Below are positions 8,040-20,594 of a DNA stretch of 64,000 bases, piece by piece (positions within the stretch are counted from its first letter, which is position 1; the number at the start of each line of letters is the position of its first letter). Source of the stretch: Prostheceraeus crozeri (lineage: Eukaryota; Platyhelminthes; Polycladida; Euryleptidae). The translations under genes and the position numbers were made by a program. The notes beneath the pieces were generated by a model that was not told where the DNA came from, did no database searches, and worked only from the letters and a program-made list of their open reading frames with translations. The stretch is from the NCBI GenBank assembly GCA_907163375.1, contig CAJQUW010013626.1, forward strand, positions 1 to 64,000, in the 5' to 3' direction.

Positions 8040-9437
8040 GAAAGGAGATGAAATAGAGCTACATATCACATACTGGACACCGTCACACGAACACGAAAAT
8101 CATGATAAGAACAATAGATACTTTCTTGCATGAAATACTAATAATTGAACCTTGGAAATATCTAATCTCATTTCAAAGGTCCATTTTCTTCGACAAAATT
8201 ATTCTCTAAGGATATTATCAGTTTTGGAGAATGAAATTTACTAGTAAAAAATAACCTTATTGAAATTTGCAATATGAATGAAGCGAATAGGCGTTAGATC
8301 AAATTACCAAGAAAATTTCAGCATGGCAGGGAGGACTTGAGCTACGTGACAGATATGTTGCTCAATTGATTGACCAACAATACTCTTGAGTGGCCAAGTC
8401 AGATGGCTGGAAAAATATTCAACATTCCACAGCATTTATGATCAATGATTGAATATTGCAACACAATGTGGCAGTTGATATAATCAGCGATCTCTAAAGT
8501 GGAACATGAGATTCGAAAAAAATCATTTTTCATTTCACTGCTTTTATTTTATCATCATCATATTTTCAAGTATTCTACAGTTCCACCATCCAAGACGAAG
8601 CGCAGTACGTGTGAGAAACGGAACAACCCGCGCGGTCTGTCAAGTTACATACGCGCCAAATTTCAGTCCTGTCAATCTTAGGTGAAGTACCTGTTCTCGT
8701 TGCTCTACATTTACGACGGACGAATTCAAGTTCTCGATATGCTTCATTTGTCTTTTTGTAGCACCAAGACGGTGTTTAAGACTGTCAGCATCGCTCATTC
8801 GGAGGAGACTATCCTCAGGAAATGTCAGAAATTCGTCTTCTCTTATTAGGGACCACTAAAAAAATTGCTAAAAAATATTCGGCGGCATTCCACTCACAAA
8901 TGACAGTGATGTGAATGTTACTAAAGTAATTTTCCAAGATTTCATCAGAGCTCAAAATCGGTAAAAATTGAAATGTACGAGCTTAGAATGCAGCAGATTG
9001 AATTCTGTTTCATCTACACACCTTGCTTCCAAAAGAAAAAAGGAAGATTGTTGAAATATCACTGAAAGAAGATTGGCCACAACTCGATAGTTTTCTACTA
9101 TCAAGCCATCTTCCCGGAGCCTACAAGACTCTTAGGGGCCCCTCTACTGTTCAGGGACTATGCTTGCTATGTGATAACCTTTTCCCAATAAGAAACATTG
9201 CGCTCAAGCTGAAGATTTTTTGCTCTCTGCCAATCATATAATAGAATAATAGAGTATTTCCTCTTATCTCAATACCATTAAAAATCAGCGGATGGTTGCC
9301 CGCGTGAGATATTGAAAATTCCCATGGCTGATTATGACGGATAGAAGGTTATGGCTATAATGATCACACGACTCAGATGTTCATTACTTCACTGCAAGAC
9401 ATTTGATACATGATGAAGACGAAGAACACGGACTTTC
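8040..9437. other. Intergenic region between SIRT4 exon and APEX2
   Basis: No convincing coding exon was seen on either strand. It probably includes the APEX2 3' untranslated region next to 9438 and the upstream part or first exon of SIRT4. Only short chance frames are present. Confidence 0.5.
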
Positions 9438-12400
9438 TCATGCTGTTTTCTTTCTAATTATCCATTCAAAATGCTCACATCTAGACAAAGGATTTGACGG
9501 CGGACCCTCTGGTTTGGAACACACCCAGAACTGTCGTCCTTTATTCACTGAATCTTTCTGTACAGTCCTCAATACACACGGCTCTCCATGACCTTTACAC
9601 TTTGGCGCTTTCCCAGGACCGCCAAGCAGTTTTCCCCATGCAGCGGCGCTCTCAGTATTCGCTGAGGTGTTCCGGACGGGTTGATATGGCACTTCCTTCT
9701 TCTTTGTCTTCTCCTCTATAGCAGGCTTCTTGTTGGACACAAAACCGTCCAGCTTCATCTGCGCACCACTTCTCTTCCTTGAGATAGCCGTCTGACTCGG
9801 CTGCTGACGGACGAAGAAGTCGCTGATTCGTCGCTGACCTTGGAATTGTGGCAGGAATTTCGCTGCAAGACTAGGACACCGTCCAGGGAGCACTTCAAGG
9901 GAGAATGTCGCGGAGACAGGACAGTGATCAGAGCCCTGGACATCAGGACGAATGTCACAATCCACCAGGCAATGTTCGGTGAATGCTACGTCACTCAGGA
10001 CGTAATCAATGCGTTTGCCGTAGTTCGTCTCTCGAGCTCCTGTTAGAGTACACCAGCAGGTGAAGGCATCAGTCCGATCCGGATGTTTTATCCTGCAAGA
10101 AGAGGACCAACATTCAGCGCTAAGTGGACACGAAATGAACATCAGAGGATCAGGTGGAAGTTCGATGATTAATCAACACTAATGCCTGCAGGGCGAAGTA
10201 GAGGTCACCTTCCTACTGTGCGTGCAGGAAGGACATTCGATCATCAGCATCACCTGAGAACAAGGACACAAGGAGAGAGTGAATACAGGAGTCTTCCTGC
10301 ATCTCCCCGAGCTGGATTCTGAAAAATAGACTAGAACAAGAAGTAACTCCTCGACAAGATATTCGGCATGCATATTTCCAATGATGGTGTTTATGTAGTC
10401 TAACCTGCTCATCGTTGCATTGCGTGAGTTCTCCGCCGTATTATTATGTCACTTTTCAGGATCTCACCAACCACCTCTTTCATTACATGCGTGTATAGCC
10501 ATTTTATCACTCATCTCATCAATGCTATATCACATCTTCCAAATTGGAAAATAAACATCTTGATCTTTGACCGTTCATTGCTATCAATAGCAAAACAACT
10601 TCAAATTTCTAATCTGAGCGGATTCTTTTTAAACATTTGAATTACTGCAGAGATCTTGGTTATAAATGCCCTTGCATTATGCATATGCATTGAAAATCCC
10701 TTTTGAGTACGAAAAATTATGATTAAAATAATGCATATACTATCCCACCTTCACAAAAGCATTCGTTCCAAGCGGGCACATAGTTCATTAACAAATGGCT
10801 TTTTAGAGTCTTTTTGTAATATGTTGTGTTCGTGAAGGACCGAATAACAGCTGGCAGTTCACTCCAGCAACCGAAAAAGCTCAACAAGATTGATATAAGC
10901 ATTTAACTAAGGAATACGTTTATCATAAGATTTCTGAACGCGGCTTGCTTACGAGATCTGAAGATTTGGTCCGCGCTAGGCAGCGCGGAGGCTTCTTCCA
11001 CCCCGCACACCTACCTGACACCAGATGTTGCCACATGGTCATGTAGAGAAATGATTGCCTTTCGACATAGCTATCTGACAATTTCCCTTTCTGAAAACAA
11101 AATTCTTTAACAATGCACTCTCATACTTCATCAGCCATGAATTCGAATTCGTGAATATATTTGGAGACAAATGAAATTGTATTTGCTGCAGACTGAGTAT
11201 TGGAAGAAAAGAAAAATCGCTCAGTGAGTTGCAGTTTGACAGTCGATTGTGTACACTTGGTCATGGACTTCTAAATATAGCACCTGGACAGGCAGCCGAC
11301 TGAAACTATTGAAAGCTATTCAATCATACAACAACCACAACTTCCAGACTTAGGTATTCAGGAGAATTGTTTCTGCAGATTCGAATTTATCAGCCATTAT
11401 TAAGGACACGGAATGTCTTTTAATCGCCATATCATGTTGAACTCAGTAATCTTTTCAGAGTGACCGTATATTCCAGACAGCAGGTTGGCGAAAACTCATC
11501 AAACAATTATTCGGAGATTGCTCTAAAATAGACTGTTTTTATATGAAAATAAAAAACGTCAAATTCTTTAGGACGTTCTTTATTTTCATATAAAAGCACA
11601 TTGAAGTATCGTCTCTTGAGATGTTATTTATTTTAGAAATTTCTAAAGCAGATTGTCCCATGCAGCACTTCAATTTATCACAACGATCTGTCCTTGTCGG
11701 ATGAAACTTACAGATCTCCGGAAAAAGTCAAATTATAGTGTCTTGTCTGGGCTCATTCGAATGCATGCAACACAAAGAATGTGAATATGGCAACAGGAAG
11801 TGTCTATAATGACAAGGTATATGTGGTTGCATATTTCGAGGTTGTGTGACATTCCCCTCTAAGTATTTGGACGCGCCGCATCCAGTATTCCGTTTAGTAT
11901 TAGTACTCCCACAGAATTACATATTTTGTTCACCTGTATCGGTTTGCTAGAAGTGTGATTAATACGAAATCGCCGGCACATCGAGGAACCTATTAAGTGG
12001 GCAAGAAGGAATTTCTAATACCTTACAGAGATAGGAAAAAGTCGTGCGTCGCTTGCGGATTAATGTGAGTTCCAGCAAAGTGCTTCGATTGCCAAAATTC
12101 CTTCAGATTCGAAGAATTCAGATCATTGCGCACAAGTTTTCTCCATAATGTTGGCCCTTCCGATCATTATTAAAGAAAGTAGCAGGCGTACGAAAATTAG
12201 TTCACTTGATGTTTTCACATCCTCTCCTCGGCATTCCTTACTGCATAGTTCATACACTGAATCGAATGTTAGCCAGACGATGTGTGCTTTGGTGTGTGCG
12301 AAGTGATCTCACAGCACGCACGCATCTCTCACTGGCTCTGGTGTCCTCTGCTGACAGCTTATTGTTTGCCATTTCCAATAGCAAGCGATACACGAATTAT

Positions 12401-15400
12401 CCATTCGAGAAGGAGCAACTTGATGTGCCATTTCGATATTAAGGTTAGATGCAATTCTTCCTTTCTAGGAAACCGAAGCGAGTGCAGATGAATCTAATTC
12501 TGTGGTATTAGCATTTGAAGTCATGTAAGAACTGTGGATGGTTTTAAGCGAATTGTTTTCGATCTCCTAGAAGCACGGAATTCGAGGCGATTTCTACTGT
12601 CGAAAGATTCGTTGAGGAAGTCATCAGGTCGAAAATGTGTGGCGCATATCCTATGTCCCTCCATGGTGCAAATTCGACAAGTTTCCCGTCGATCTCGTCC
12701 TGACGTTTTATTGCTTTTAGCCATAACTGCCTTTCGTGGTCATTGGTTGAAAATCTTAACACAGAGACCTTCTCTTCCGGTGTCTGTCCTTTCAAGGGGG
12801 CTTGTAGTTGCTTCTACAATTTGGCACACAGCAGCTGTCGAGCAGCAGACGTCAACACAACACACCGTTTGATTGTAGTTGGAAAGAGCCAATATAGAAT
12901 GATGGTGGTTTTATTTTCTGTTTCTTACTTCTTACAATTAATTTCAGTTAACATCCGTTAACTATCTTCAGGTTAAAAGGAAGGAAATATGGTCTAGTAT
13001 AAAATTTAAAATTCACACCGACGTCTATGTCATAATATTGAATACAAAAGGGATGTTAACTGAAATTAATTGTAAGAAGTAAGAAACAGAAAATAAAACC
13101 ACCATCATTCTATATTGGCTCTTTCCAACTACAATCAAATAATGAAAAATAGCCAAGACAATATATTCAAAACAACACAGCGAGGAAACCCTAATGCGAC
13201 ACATCGTCATTGCAGCCTGCTACAGATCGATATTGCAAAAAATCCCGCCTCATCCAATAGACAATAGGCAGTCACCCTCATGCAGACAGCTCACAAAAGC
13301 ATACATAACTCGATTGCAAGCCGAACTCCATGACGCTGTTTACCAGTTCCTCCACAGAGTAAATGGCTATCTGACAGTGTAACCCTACTCTTGTCAGCAG
13401 AAAAGGGAAGTTGACACAGCATTCCTATCCCGGTACTCTAGATCTGCGCCGCGTCCAGTGTGAATGGACCTTCAGAGACTATTAAAGGGCTTCCCATCTG
13501 TCGGTGTTGGCCATACATACCTGAAATTGTCGGCGAACATTCCACCTGTACATTGCCTGTATGCCACATTCCCGTTGTTCCTTTCACTCTCAATTTCCAC
13601 TTGCGGGTCACGTTGTGCCGGCGTCAATAACTCGTCAAACCACAGACGTGTTGGAGTCGCCACGAGATCACCATCATCTTCAGCCTGAAAGTGAAAATGA
13701 GAGGTTATTCTACAGAATTAGACTCATCTGCGCGCTTCGGTTTCCTAGAAAGGAAGAATTATATGTAACCTTAATATCGAAATGGCACATCACAGAATTA
13801 GACAACTTGCTCCTTCTCGAATGGATAAGTCGTGTATCGCTTGCTATTGGAAATGGCAAACAATAAACTGTCAGCAGAGGACACCAGAGCCAGTGAGAGA
13901 TGCGTGCGTGCTGTGAGATCACTTCGCACACATCTTGGCTAACATTCGATTCAGTGTATGCACTATGCACTGTTGTGAGTAAAAGCGATAAAGCTTTTAA
14001 TCGATACAACTCTCGAAAATAGTGTAAATAAGAATATCAGTACCAACACTGAAATAATATTGATATTTATATCGATATTGATTTGAAAAATATCGATATA
14101 ATACCGATAATATCGATATTTTGATATCGGTATCGCTATCGTTTCAACCCTACTATGCAGTAAGGAATGGTGAGAAGACGATGGTGAAATCATCAAGTGA
14201 ACTAATTTTCGTGCGCCTGCCACTTTTTTTTAATAATGATCGGAGGGGCCAGCATTATGGAGAAAACTTGTGCGCAATGATCTGAATTCTTCGAATCTGA
14301 AGGAATTTTGGCAATCGAAGCACTTTGCTTGAATTCACATTAATCCGTAAGCGACGCACGACTTTTTTCCTATCTCTGTAAGGTAATAGGAATTCTTTTT
14401 TGCCCACTTAATATGTTCCTCGATGTGCCGGCGATTTCGTATTAATCAAACTTCTAGCAAACCGAAGCAGGTAAACAAAATATTTAATTCTGTGGGTTAA
14501 TCAGACATGTTCTCAAGTGCGGAATAATCCGGTGATGAATACTTCTCGTGAAACTGGAGTATTAATGTGACTTGATATCCCTTGAACAAACGAAGTCAGA
14601 TAGCTTCAATTTTATGTCTGTAGAAGTCGGTTTATTAGCTATCCTTGTTTGGTGGTCCTTTTACAGAACGGTTTTGACACTCAGTTTTGATAAAAGTGTC
14701 CAAGGGATAGCAACAGACTGGAGCTTATGCGACAAAAAACGTTTTCAGGTAGTTATATAAAACTTAGGTTTCTCTTAAAATTTTCGCCAGAGTCAATAGT
14801 CTCTGACAGATCGTGGAAGTAGGCCTAAATAGGCATTCTTCGAAACCGCAGGCTATTGAGTTTTCGGCTTAAAATTTAACAGAAACCTAGGTATTAGGGT
14901 GCGTTTACACGTGCAACTATACCTGACACTCATAGGATAACAGGCTGATGAAATCAATACATTTCTCTTAATCACCATTCACTAAACAGATATCATCTGG
15001 TGACGCACGAAGCACGATTATTGAAGGTATACCTTTGCTTCCATTATTTGTCCATTCTGTTCTGACTCATCATGAATCGAAAAGTGTCAGCAACAACGTT
15101 GCACGTGTAAATGCACCATTAGATGTTCCTGAAAATGTTCCTGTTATTAAAATTGTATTGTGTGGCTGTCCGTTGGACATTTTTTACAGACCATTTTGAC
15201 CTCGATACCTTGATATCCGATCTCTATGAAATGGATACCTTCCCTCGACTGTCTTTTTACAGATACCTAGATCTCCTTGAAGCACACACATTTGACTGTT
15301 TCTCACCTCTAGTTCCTCAGCGCTGCACCGATCAATGCGTCGGTGGGAGACATTCAGATCTCCTGCAATAATCACATGACCATCTCGAGCTAGCTGCTCG

Positions 15401-18400
15401 GCTCTGTATTGCAGTAGATGATGATAATCCGCCTTGAAGTCTGCTCGTGTTGAATTCTCTGGATCTAGACGAGGACAGTAAACCGAGATGACGGATAACT
15501 TGTGGTCACAGTCTCCACAACAGCGTGTTCGAAATTGGACGATCAAAGCTCTTCCCTCGTTGTCCAGTTCATTGATGCGTTCGATTGAGATATCATGAGG
15601 AGGGATAAAATGTCCGACTGAGTCCTCTACGTCACGATTCAGATTTGAAAGACCATCAGAGGCTGCCACAGGAACGATAGGATGACGACAAAATATGGCA
15701 ACACCTGAGTAACCACCACGAGATCGACAGAAGCTGTAGAAAGCGTCGTATCCGTTGACTAGTGCCAACTGAAGGTCCAGACGGTCCTCTGAAAGACGAA
15801 AGTTCATGTTGATCAAGGATGTGGATCATCAGACACGAAAAATGACAACTTTTCAGAAAGTTGAAATTCTCTCTGAGAAGTATGATTAACCGAAAATAAT
15901 GAATAAAGAGCACGAAATGGGAGCTTCAAACACGATGTCTTTCTGTTCTTCATGCTCTTGTCCGGAGTTATCGTTGGGCTGTCGCTTCTTAATCTCTATA
16001 ACTTCTGGCATTCTCAGAGTATGTAGTCTGATTTTCACGACGGAATCACAATGCTGAAGTTGTCACTTGCATGTCAATGAATGCCTAAATACCGAGCTCA
16101 GAGTTGACATGCTTACGGTCGTATCGTGCTGCCAATGTACAATTCTCCGCATTAATCACCCTTCACGATTCGTGCTTTTTGTACATGATTCATCTCTGTG
16201 CTTATTATTCAATTTCTCTCCTCTCTATTTCATTTGATTATACTTCTTAAGTTTGCACTTGGCCTTCTTTGTCTTGCAGCGGTGAGTGTGCATTTTCACT
16301 GCAGCGAGACGCGGTGATCCGCGCTGTCGATCACGTGATTCGCGGCTAATATATGATCGCTGGGTTCATTCGATGTCATTATCCACGACCACGAAAATTT
16401 GTATTTTACATACAATAGAGCAATATTGGCCTAAAGCATAGTCTGATTTTTGAAAATGACATCTGGTTTTATACAGGTGAAGCCAGTCAACAAAACACAA
16501 CATTATGCTTGACAAAATGTCTTCAAAAAAAATTGAAGACAAAAAGTTACCGTGTGTTCAAACACAAACGGTTGCATCTTTCAGACCCCACAAAGAAAAA
16601 CATGAACTTTGACGTAATTGCTACATACTGGGGGATTGGACGGTGGTGCTCACGTAGTCAAGCTCTTCTGTCGCGTTGCGGTACTTTTAGTACGAAGGCC
16701 TTTCCTGACGACTTCCAATTACATTTTCAGGACTCGACCTCTGAACCGAAAGATTGCTAGGCCAAGCATTTCACCACTGTGCAACGGAGACCGGGTGGTC
16801 TTCCTACCGACTTCCAATGATAATAATAATAGTGTATATTTGATTATGTCTCATATGAAAATCGAGAGGCTGTACAGAGACATGCTATAGCACATAAACT
16901 TACAAGTTCATAATGTCTTAACAAGTAATGTAGCATAAAGTAAACTTCGAAAAGAAAATAAACACAAGAAATGCCGGGATAACGGAAGTAGCAGTATTTA
17001 AGTTATATCGAGAAATTACTATTAGCTAACTTGGCCATCATCACAATGAAGAAGTTTCTTCGAATCAATGTTCTACAGAAAGGAATATCAAACTTCCCTG
17101 AGGTCGGCAATACACGAGGTGCGAGGTGATGTAACGGATGGGAATCGTTATTAACAAGGGCCTCGAACATTTTGAATCCATGAGCTATGCATCGATCCTC
17201 ATGGAGCACAAAAGCAGCACACTCACATTCTGAAGCACGATAGATTACTTTGTGGCACCGAGATTGAATTCGCTCAATTTGATGGATGTTCTGCTTCGAT
17301 AAATTGGTAAAAAAAGGGGAACAATATTCCAATATAGAGCGCATGCTGATGTAATATACACACACGACTTAACTGAACTTTATTCATATAGAATTTTAAT
17401 TGCGTCAGAAAATGGAGCTCCAATGATGCTTTTTTAGCACACGCATTGACATGAGGATTCCAGTTCCATTTCTCATCCACATAAACACCGAGAAGACGAA
17501 TATTCTTGCTACAAGGAATACCATGTAACTGAAGAGCAATTTCATCAAAATTCTTGTCGGTTGAAACGAAGATTTGTTGGCATTTTTCTTGTTTTATTAT
17601 CATTTTGTTGATCACTGCCCACTGTTCTAGATCCGCCAAGGTAGTCGACAAGGGACTGATATTCAGGAATTTATTAATTTTGCCGCATAAGGTGAGATCA
17701 TCGGCATAACTAATAAGCACAACTTCATACTTCCAGCCAAGATGCGCTTCTACATTGGAAATAAAGACAGCAAAGAGTGATGGACCAAACGAGGAGCCTT
17801 GGGGTATTCCGCTGGTAACCTCACGTACAGAGCTGAGTTGACTCTCTGCTGTCGATTCGACAAGTAATTACAAATAAATATCATCAAAAATGGATACAGT
17901 CTTCTTTCCAACATTCGGAAGTATCCTATGCGAAACTTTATCAAATCCCTTTTCGAAATCAATAGTCACAATATGGCAGCTATAAACACCACGATAATGA
18001 AGATTTTTTGCCATAAAATCCTCTAGATGAAGCAAAGCGCATGCAGTAAAACTTTTGGGCCGATATCCATATTCGTACTGATATCCACTGGTTCTGAAAT
18101 TTCAATAACTCATCTTTGTAATGCAACAGGGCTGTAATGTCAGGTCTGTAATGGTCTTTGTAATGTAACGACGCTCAAAAATTGTCTCCGGAATAGGAAG
18201 CAATGAAATGGGCCTTGTATTGGACATCACGGGAGGATTGGACTTCGTTAGTGGAATGATACTAGCTCATTTCCACATGCCAGGTACATCAGCAACTTTC
18301 AAGCAGTGATTGAAGATAAGAACACAACGGCTCACAGAGTGCATTAGCAAATTTCAACCAAACCACAGAGGGGATTTGATCTGAACCTGTTGCCTTTCTC

Positions 18401-20385
18401 GAATTGATATTTTGAAGTAAACTATATGCTTCGGCAATGTGAAATTGAAATGCAACAGAGAAATTGGGTGAATTTTCCTTTCCCATGTGATCAACAATAA
18501 GTTTACCTGAGTAGTTCTGGTTCAACATTTCAATAATAGAATTCACATTTTGAAGTGGGTCGATGTTCGGAAGCCAGTTATTACAAACAGATTTGGATGT
18601 AACCGACTTGCACACCTGCCAAATGGAATTCTTCTCTATCATTCTGGCAACCCACGCACGTCTAGCTTTATTGATCTCTTGTCTCACCTTCAATTTAAAA
18701 TGGTTAAATAAGGTCCAGTTTTGACTTCGAAAGGCTTGGTATCTTTCATTAATTAGCACCTTAATAGAAAGTGTCATCCATGGGGCTTCTTTCTTGCCAT
18801 GCGCTATAATTTCCGTTGGAATATGATCAAGTCCACGACGTAAAATAGAATAGAACTGTTCAGAAGCTACATCAACATTATCAGAACTTAAAATGCCAAG
18901 AAAATCTCTGGCCACTTTTAAATTCTAATCACGAAGATCCATAACAGCAATACATGATGGCGAATTAGTAATGGCATCACGTGAGGGAAGAAGAACAACC
19001 ACATGATCAGCATCACCAAATGGGGGAAATAACTGTGCTTCATGATACTGCGGATCTATAGACTCTGGAATGAATAATTTGTCAAGTTTTGCACTGCCAC
19101 GAGTTGGTGACAAGACAGCTTCAGATAGATTGAAAGAGGACTCGAAGCCATCATTGTTGACGTGATTAAAATTGCCTCATAATTGCCAGGTTGGCTGACG
19201 GAAATTTAGAAAGATATTCGTCGATCACATATGAAATGTATTCACATAACGCTGCCTGCTCTATCATATTGATGGAACTGCCATGTGGAAAATATAATGT
19301 CACCAATAGATCTTCAAAGTAATTATGAGAAGCGTGTAGGAATACTGTTGATAAAATGTAGCCCAATACTATCTGTCTCATATACACATTTCTATTCATC
19401 TTCTCTTACTCATCTTTATTTCTTACTCATGATATCTTATTACCCTTGATGCAATGTGAATTTTGAATTTTGTGCATGTACATGTTTTCCTTCCATGCCT
19501 GACGATGATCTTCTGATGAAGATATAAATTAAATACATGCATAAATACATGCATAACTTTACAATTGACATCAATATTCATCTTGACTCTTCCCAACCAA
19601 TAAATTAAATATCTATAGTCAATACATTCACTAAATAGACTTCTGAGTAAGCTGTTGCCTAGCGAGTTGTAGATCATGTTCTATAATTCCAGACGATTCG
19701 ATACTTCATTCATATTGATGTTTTTGCAATCAATGCAAGAATAAGACAGTTGATCCGAAGCAATTACTGTCTTCTAAATGCTTCCTGGTCCATTCGGGAC
19801 TCGATCTCTGGATCAAGCTTGCCAAGCACTGTACAACTGTACAACGGAGACCACTTAAGATCCCTAAATCTGGAATGAAAATGATTAATTCCACTCCGAG
19901 TTAAGTTGTTTACAAAACCGACTTAGTGAAATTGTTTGCTTTTTATGCGCTGAAAACTGCGTCAATTCTACAGTGTTCACTCACATTTCACCGATCAGCA
20001 TCATGAGTTTCATTTCATCAAAGACGGAGGAAGCATAAATTACACTTTCATCGAGCAGACTGTATGTAGCCTTGATTTTGTTGTAGATGAAGTGGCTGTC
20101 AGTGTACGAGTATTAATCCATGACCTGCGGTCTAACTAAACTCTGTGCTGACCCTCAAAAATGCTGAAACATGAGTGAAAACTGTGATTTATTGATAGAT
20201 TATTATTGTCAAGTCCAGGGCGCGTCGAAGAGTCTATTTTTACGAGACAATGTTGAAACAAACTTACGTGTTATCTTTGTCTCTTGGAAACAGATTATGT
20301 CAGCATCCAATGATTTCAAAGTTGATTGCAAATCCTTTGGTAAGGCGCGGATACCATTGACATTCCAAGTGACAACTTTCAACAT
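9438..20385 (-). CDS. APEX2: APEX2, AP endonuclease 2 (four coding exons)
   Basis: Exons on the minus strand are 20385-20268, 15788-15307, 13684-13521 and 10092-9438. Each junction has GT donors (GTAAGT, GTGAGA, GTATGT) and AG acceptors, and phases 1, 0 and 2 agree, giving 472 residues (human 518). Residues 1-315 are the endonuclease/exonuclease/phosphatase fold: WNVNG (N8), QETK (E35), GYSGVA, GDLN (D183, N185), [21 protein letters not shown] and SDHCPV (H311). QRRISDFF at 341-348 fits a PCNA-binding PIP box. Residues about 415-468 are a GRF zinc finger (C420, H423, C446, C460). APE2 repairs abasic and 3'-blocked DNA ends and supports ATR-Chk1 signalling in the nucleus. Introns 1-3 are filled with transposons. 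All catalytic residues are present and no break is seen. Confidence 0.93.
10179..10412 (-). pseudogene. Possible LINE endonuclease remnant in APEX2 intron 3
   Basis: A minus-strand open stretch reads [20 protein letters not shown] followed by hydrophobic residues. It loosely resembles the part of a LINE endonuclease before the GDFN motif, but GDFN itself is absent. No other LINE part is adjacent. It may be chance. Confidence 0.25.
10440..11536. other. APEX2 intron 3, no recognised element
   Basis: No coding sequence is visible. The stretch near 11260-11300 (CATGGACTTCTA, CACCTGGACAG) resembles 62802-62842, so an old repeat is present. Confidence 0.5.
11537..11595. repeat. 59-nt hairpin in APEX2 intron 3
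   Basis: Arms of 24 bases (11537-11560 and 11572-11595) pair with one mismatch around an 11-base loop. The arm begins TTTTATATGAAAATAAA. It may be a tiny MITE or a transcribed stem-loop. Confidence 0.8.
11910..12504 (+). mobile_element. Non-autonomous DNA transposon, CACAGAATTA family, copy 1
   Basis: It starts CACAGAATTA and ends TAATTCTGTG, with subterminal similarity between CGGTTTGCTAGAAG near the start and the inverted CTTTCTAGGAAACCG near the end. It is related along its length to 13711-14494 in inverse orientation and to 58039-58562 in the same orientation. No clean duplication abuts it, although GTATTAGT (11897-11904) and GTATTAGC (12505-12512) may be a damaged one. It lies in APEX2 intron 3. 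Confidence 0.8.
12521..12845 (-). pseudogene. THAP zinc-finger domain remnant (P-element-like transposase)
   Basis: Read on the minus strand, a C2CH THAP domain is spread over different frames. It starts [10 protein letters not shown], continues in another frame as [14 protein letters not shown], and in a third as [14 protein letters not shown] and finally LKPSTVLT, which stands where the conserved AVPTIF-type box is expected. At least two frameshifts are therefore present. THAP domains bind DNA in host regulators and at the start of P-element-type transposases. Because it is isolated, decayed and close to copies of a family with 8-bp target duplications, a transposase origin is more likely than a host gene. 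Nothing downstream of the domain was recognised. Confidence 0.75.
12868..13139. repeat. Near-perfect 89-bp inverted repeat in APEX2 intron 3
   Basis: Positions 12868-12956 and 13051-13139 are reverse complements with no mismatch that I could find over at least 86 bases, around a 94-base spacer. The arm starts TTTGATTGTAGTTGGAAAG. A duplication this exact must be recent or an assembly artefact. No coding content is seen in it. Confidence 0.92.
13711..14494 (-). mobile_element. Non-autonomous DNA transposon, CACAGAATTA family, copy 2
   Basis: This copy is inverted relative to copy 1. It is bounded by TACAGAATTA and TAATTCTGTG. GGTTATTC (13703-13710) and GGTTAATC (14495-14502) are an 8-bp target duplication with one mismatch. 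It is longer than the other copies because of an internal AT-rich stretch with ATATCGATAT-type repeats near 14040-14130. It lies in APEX2 intron 2, its edge only 26 bases from the exon 3 boundary. Confidence 0.88.
14503..15306. other. APEX2 intron 2, remainder
   Basis: No gene or element was recognised. Short chance frames only. Confidence 0.5.
16730..16792 (-). repeat. tRNA-derived SINE-like unit
   Basis: On the minus strand it reads GGTCTCCGTTGCACAGTGG, resembling an RNA polymerase III A box, and later GGTCGAGTCC, resembling a B box. The same unit recurs at 19796-19852, and both lie close to the ends of the LINE in this intron. An (AAT)n-like tail follows at about 16822-16833. Confidence 0.55.
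16990..19700 (-). mobile_element. CR1-like LINE, decayed, in APEX2 intron 1
   Basis: Minus-strand fragments give an endonuclease end ([29 protein letters not shown]), a linker region with [18 protein letters not shown] typical of CR1-type ORF2, an RT palm with a YADD box ([11 protein letters not shown]) and the C-terminal region ([26 protein letters not shown]). Order and spacing fit one element of about 2.7 kb, truncated at its 5' end. Several frameshifts and stops separate the fragments, so it cannot move. Its strand agrees with APEX2 transcription. CR1/L2-type is inferred from the linker and C-terminus and not from phylogeny. Confidence 0.85.
19796..19852 (-). repeat. tRNA-derived SINE-like unit, second copy
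   Basis: Minus-strand GGTCTCCGTTGTACAGT and GATCGAGTCCCG mirror the unit at 16730-16792 with small differences. Confidence 0.5.
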
Positions 20386-20594
20386 TCTTCCATCTGTCAT
20401 TCGAGCATTTCTGAAAGTCAAACTTCAAATGTGCAATACAAATAATCTGACTAGAAGACATGGCACAGGTCCTGAACAAGTACATTGTGAAGGGACTAAG
20501 ACTAAACTGAATGTGATAAGGAATCGCATCAGTTTTGATTACTACTAGGCTGGGCTCTATAGGCTTTTTACGGGTTTTCTGCGCCGTCTATAAA

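Noticed and set aside
12206-12491. Small overlapping plus-strand frames ([15 protein letters not shown]...)
   Set aside because: They lie inside a MITE copy and recur in the inverted copy, so they are repeat sequence and not genes.
14040-14130. Possible promoter or origin made of ATATCGATAT repeats
   Set aside because: It is simple-sequence expansion inside a MITE copy; no other signal supports a function.
11910-14494. One large transposon with 600-bp terminal inverted repeats
   Set aside because: Exon 3 of APEX2 lies between the two arms, and the right arm has its own 8-bp duplication, so these are two separate insertions.
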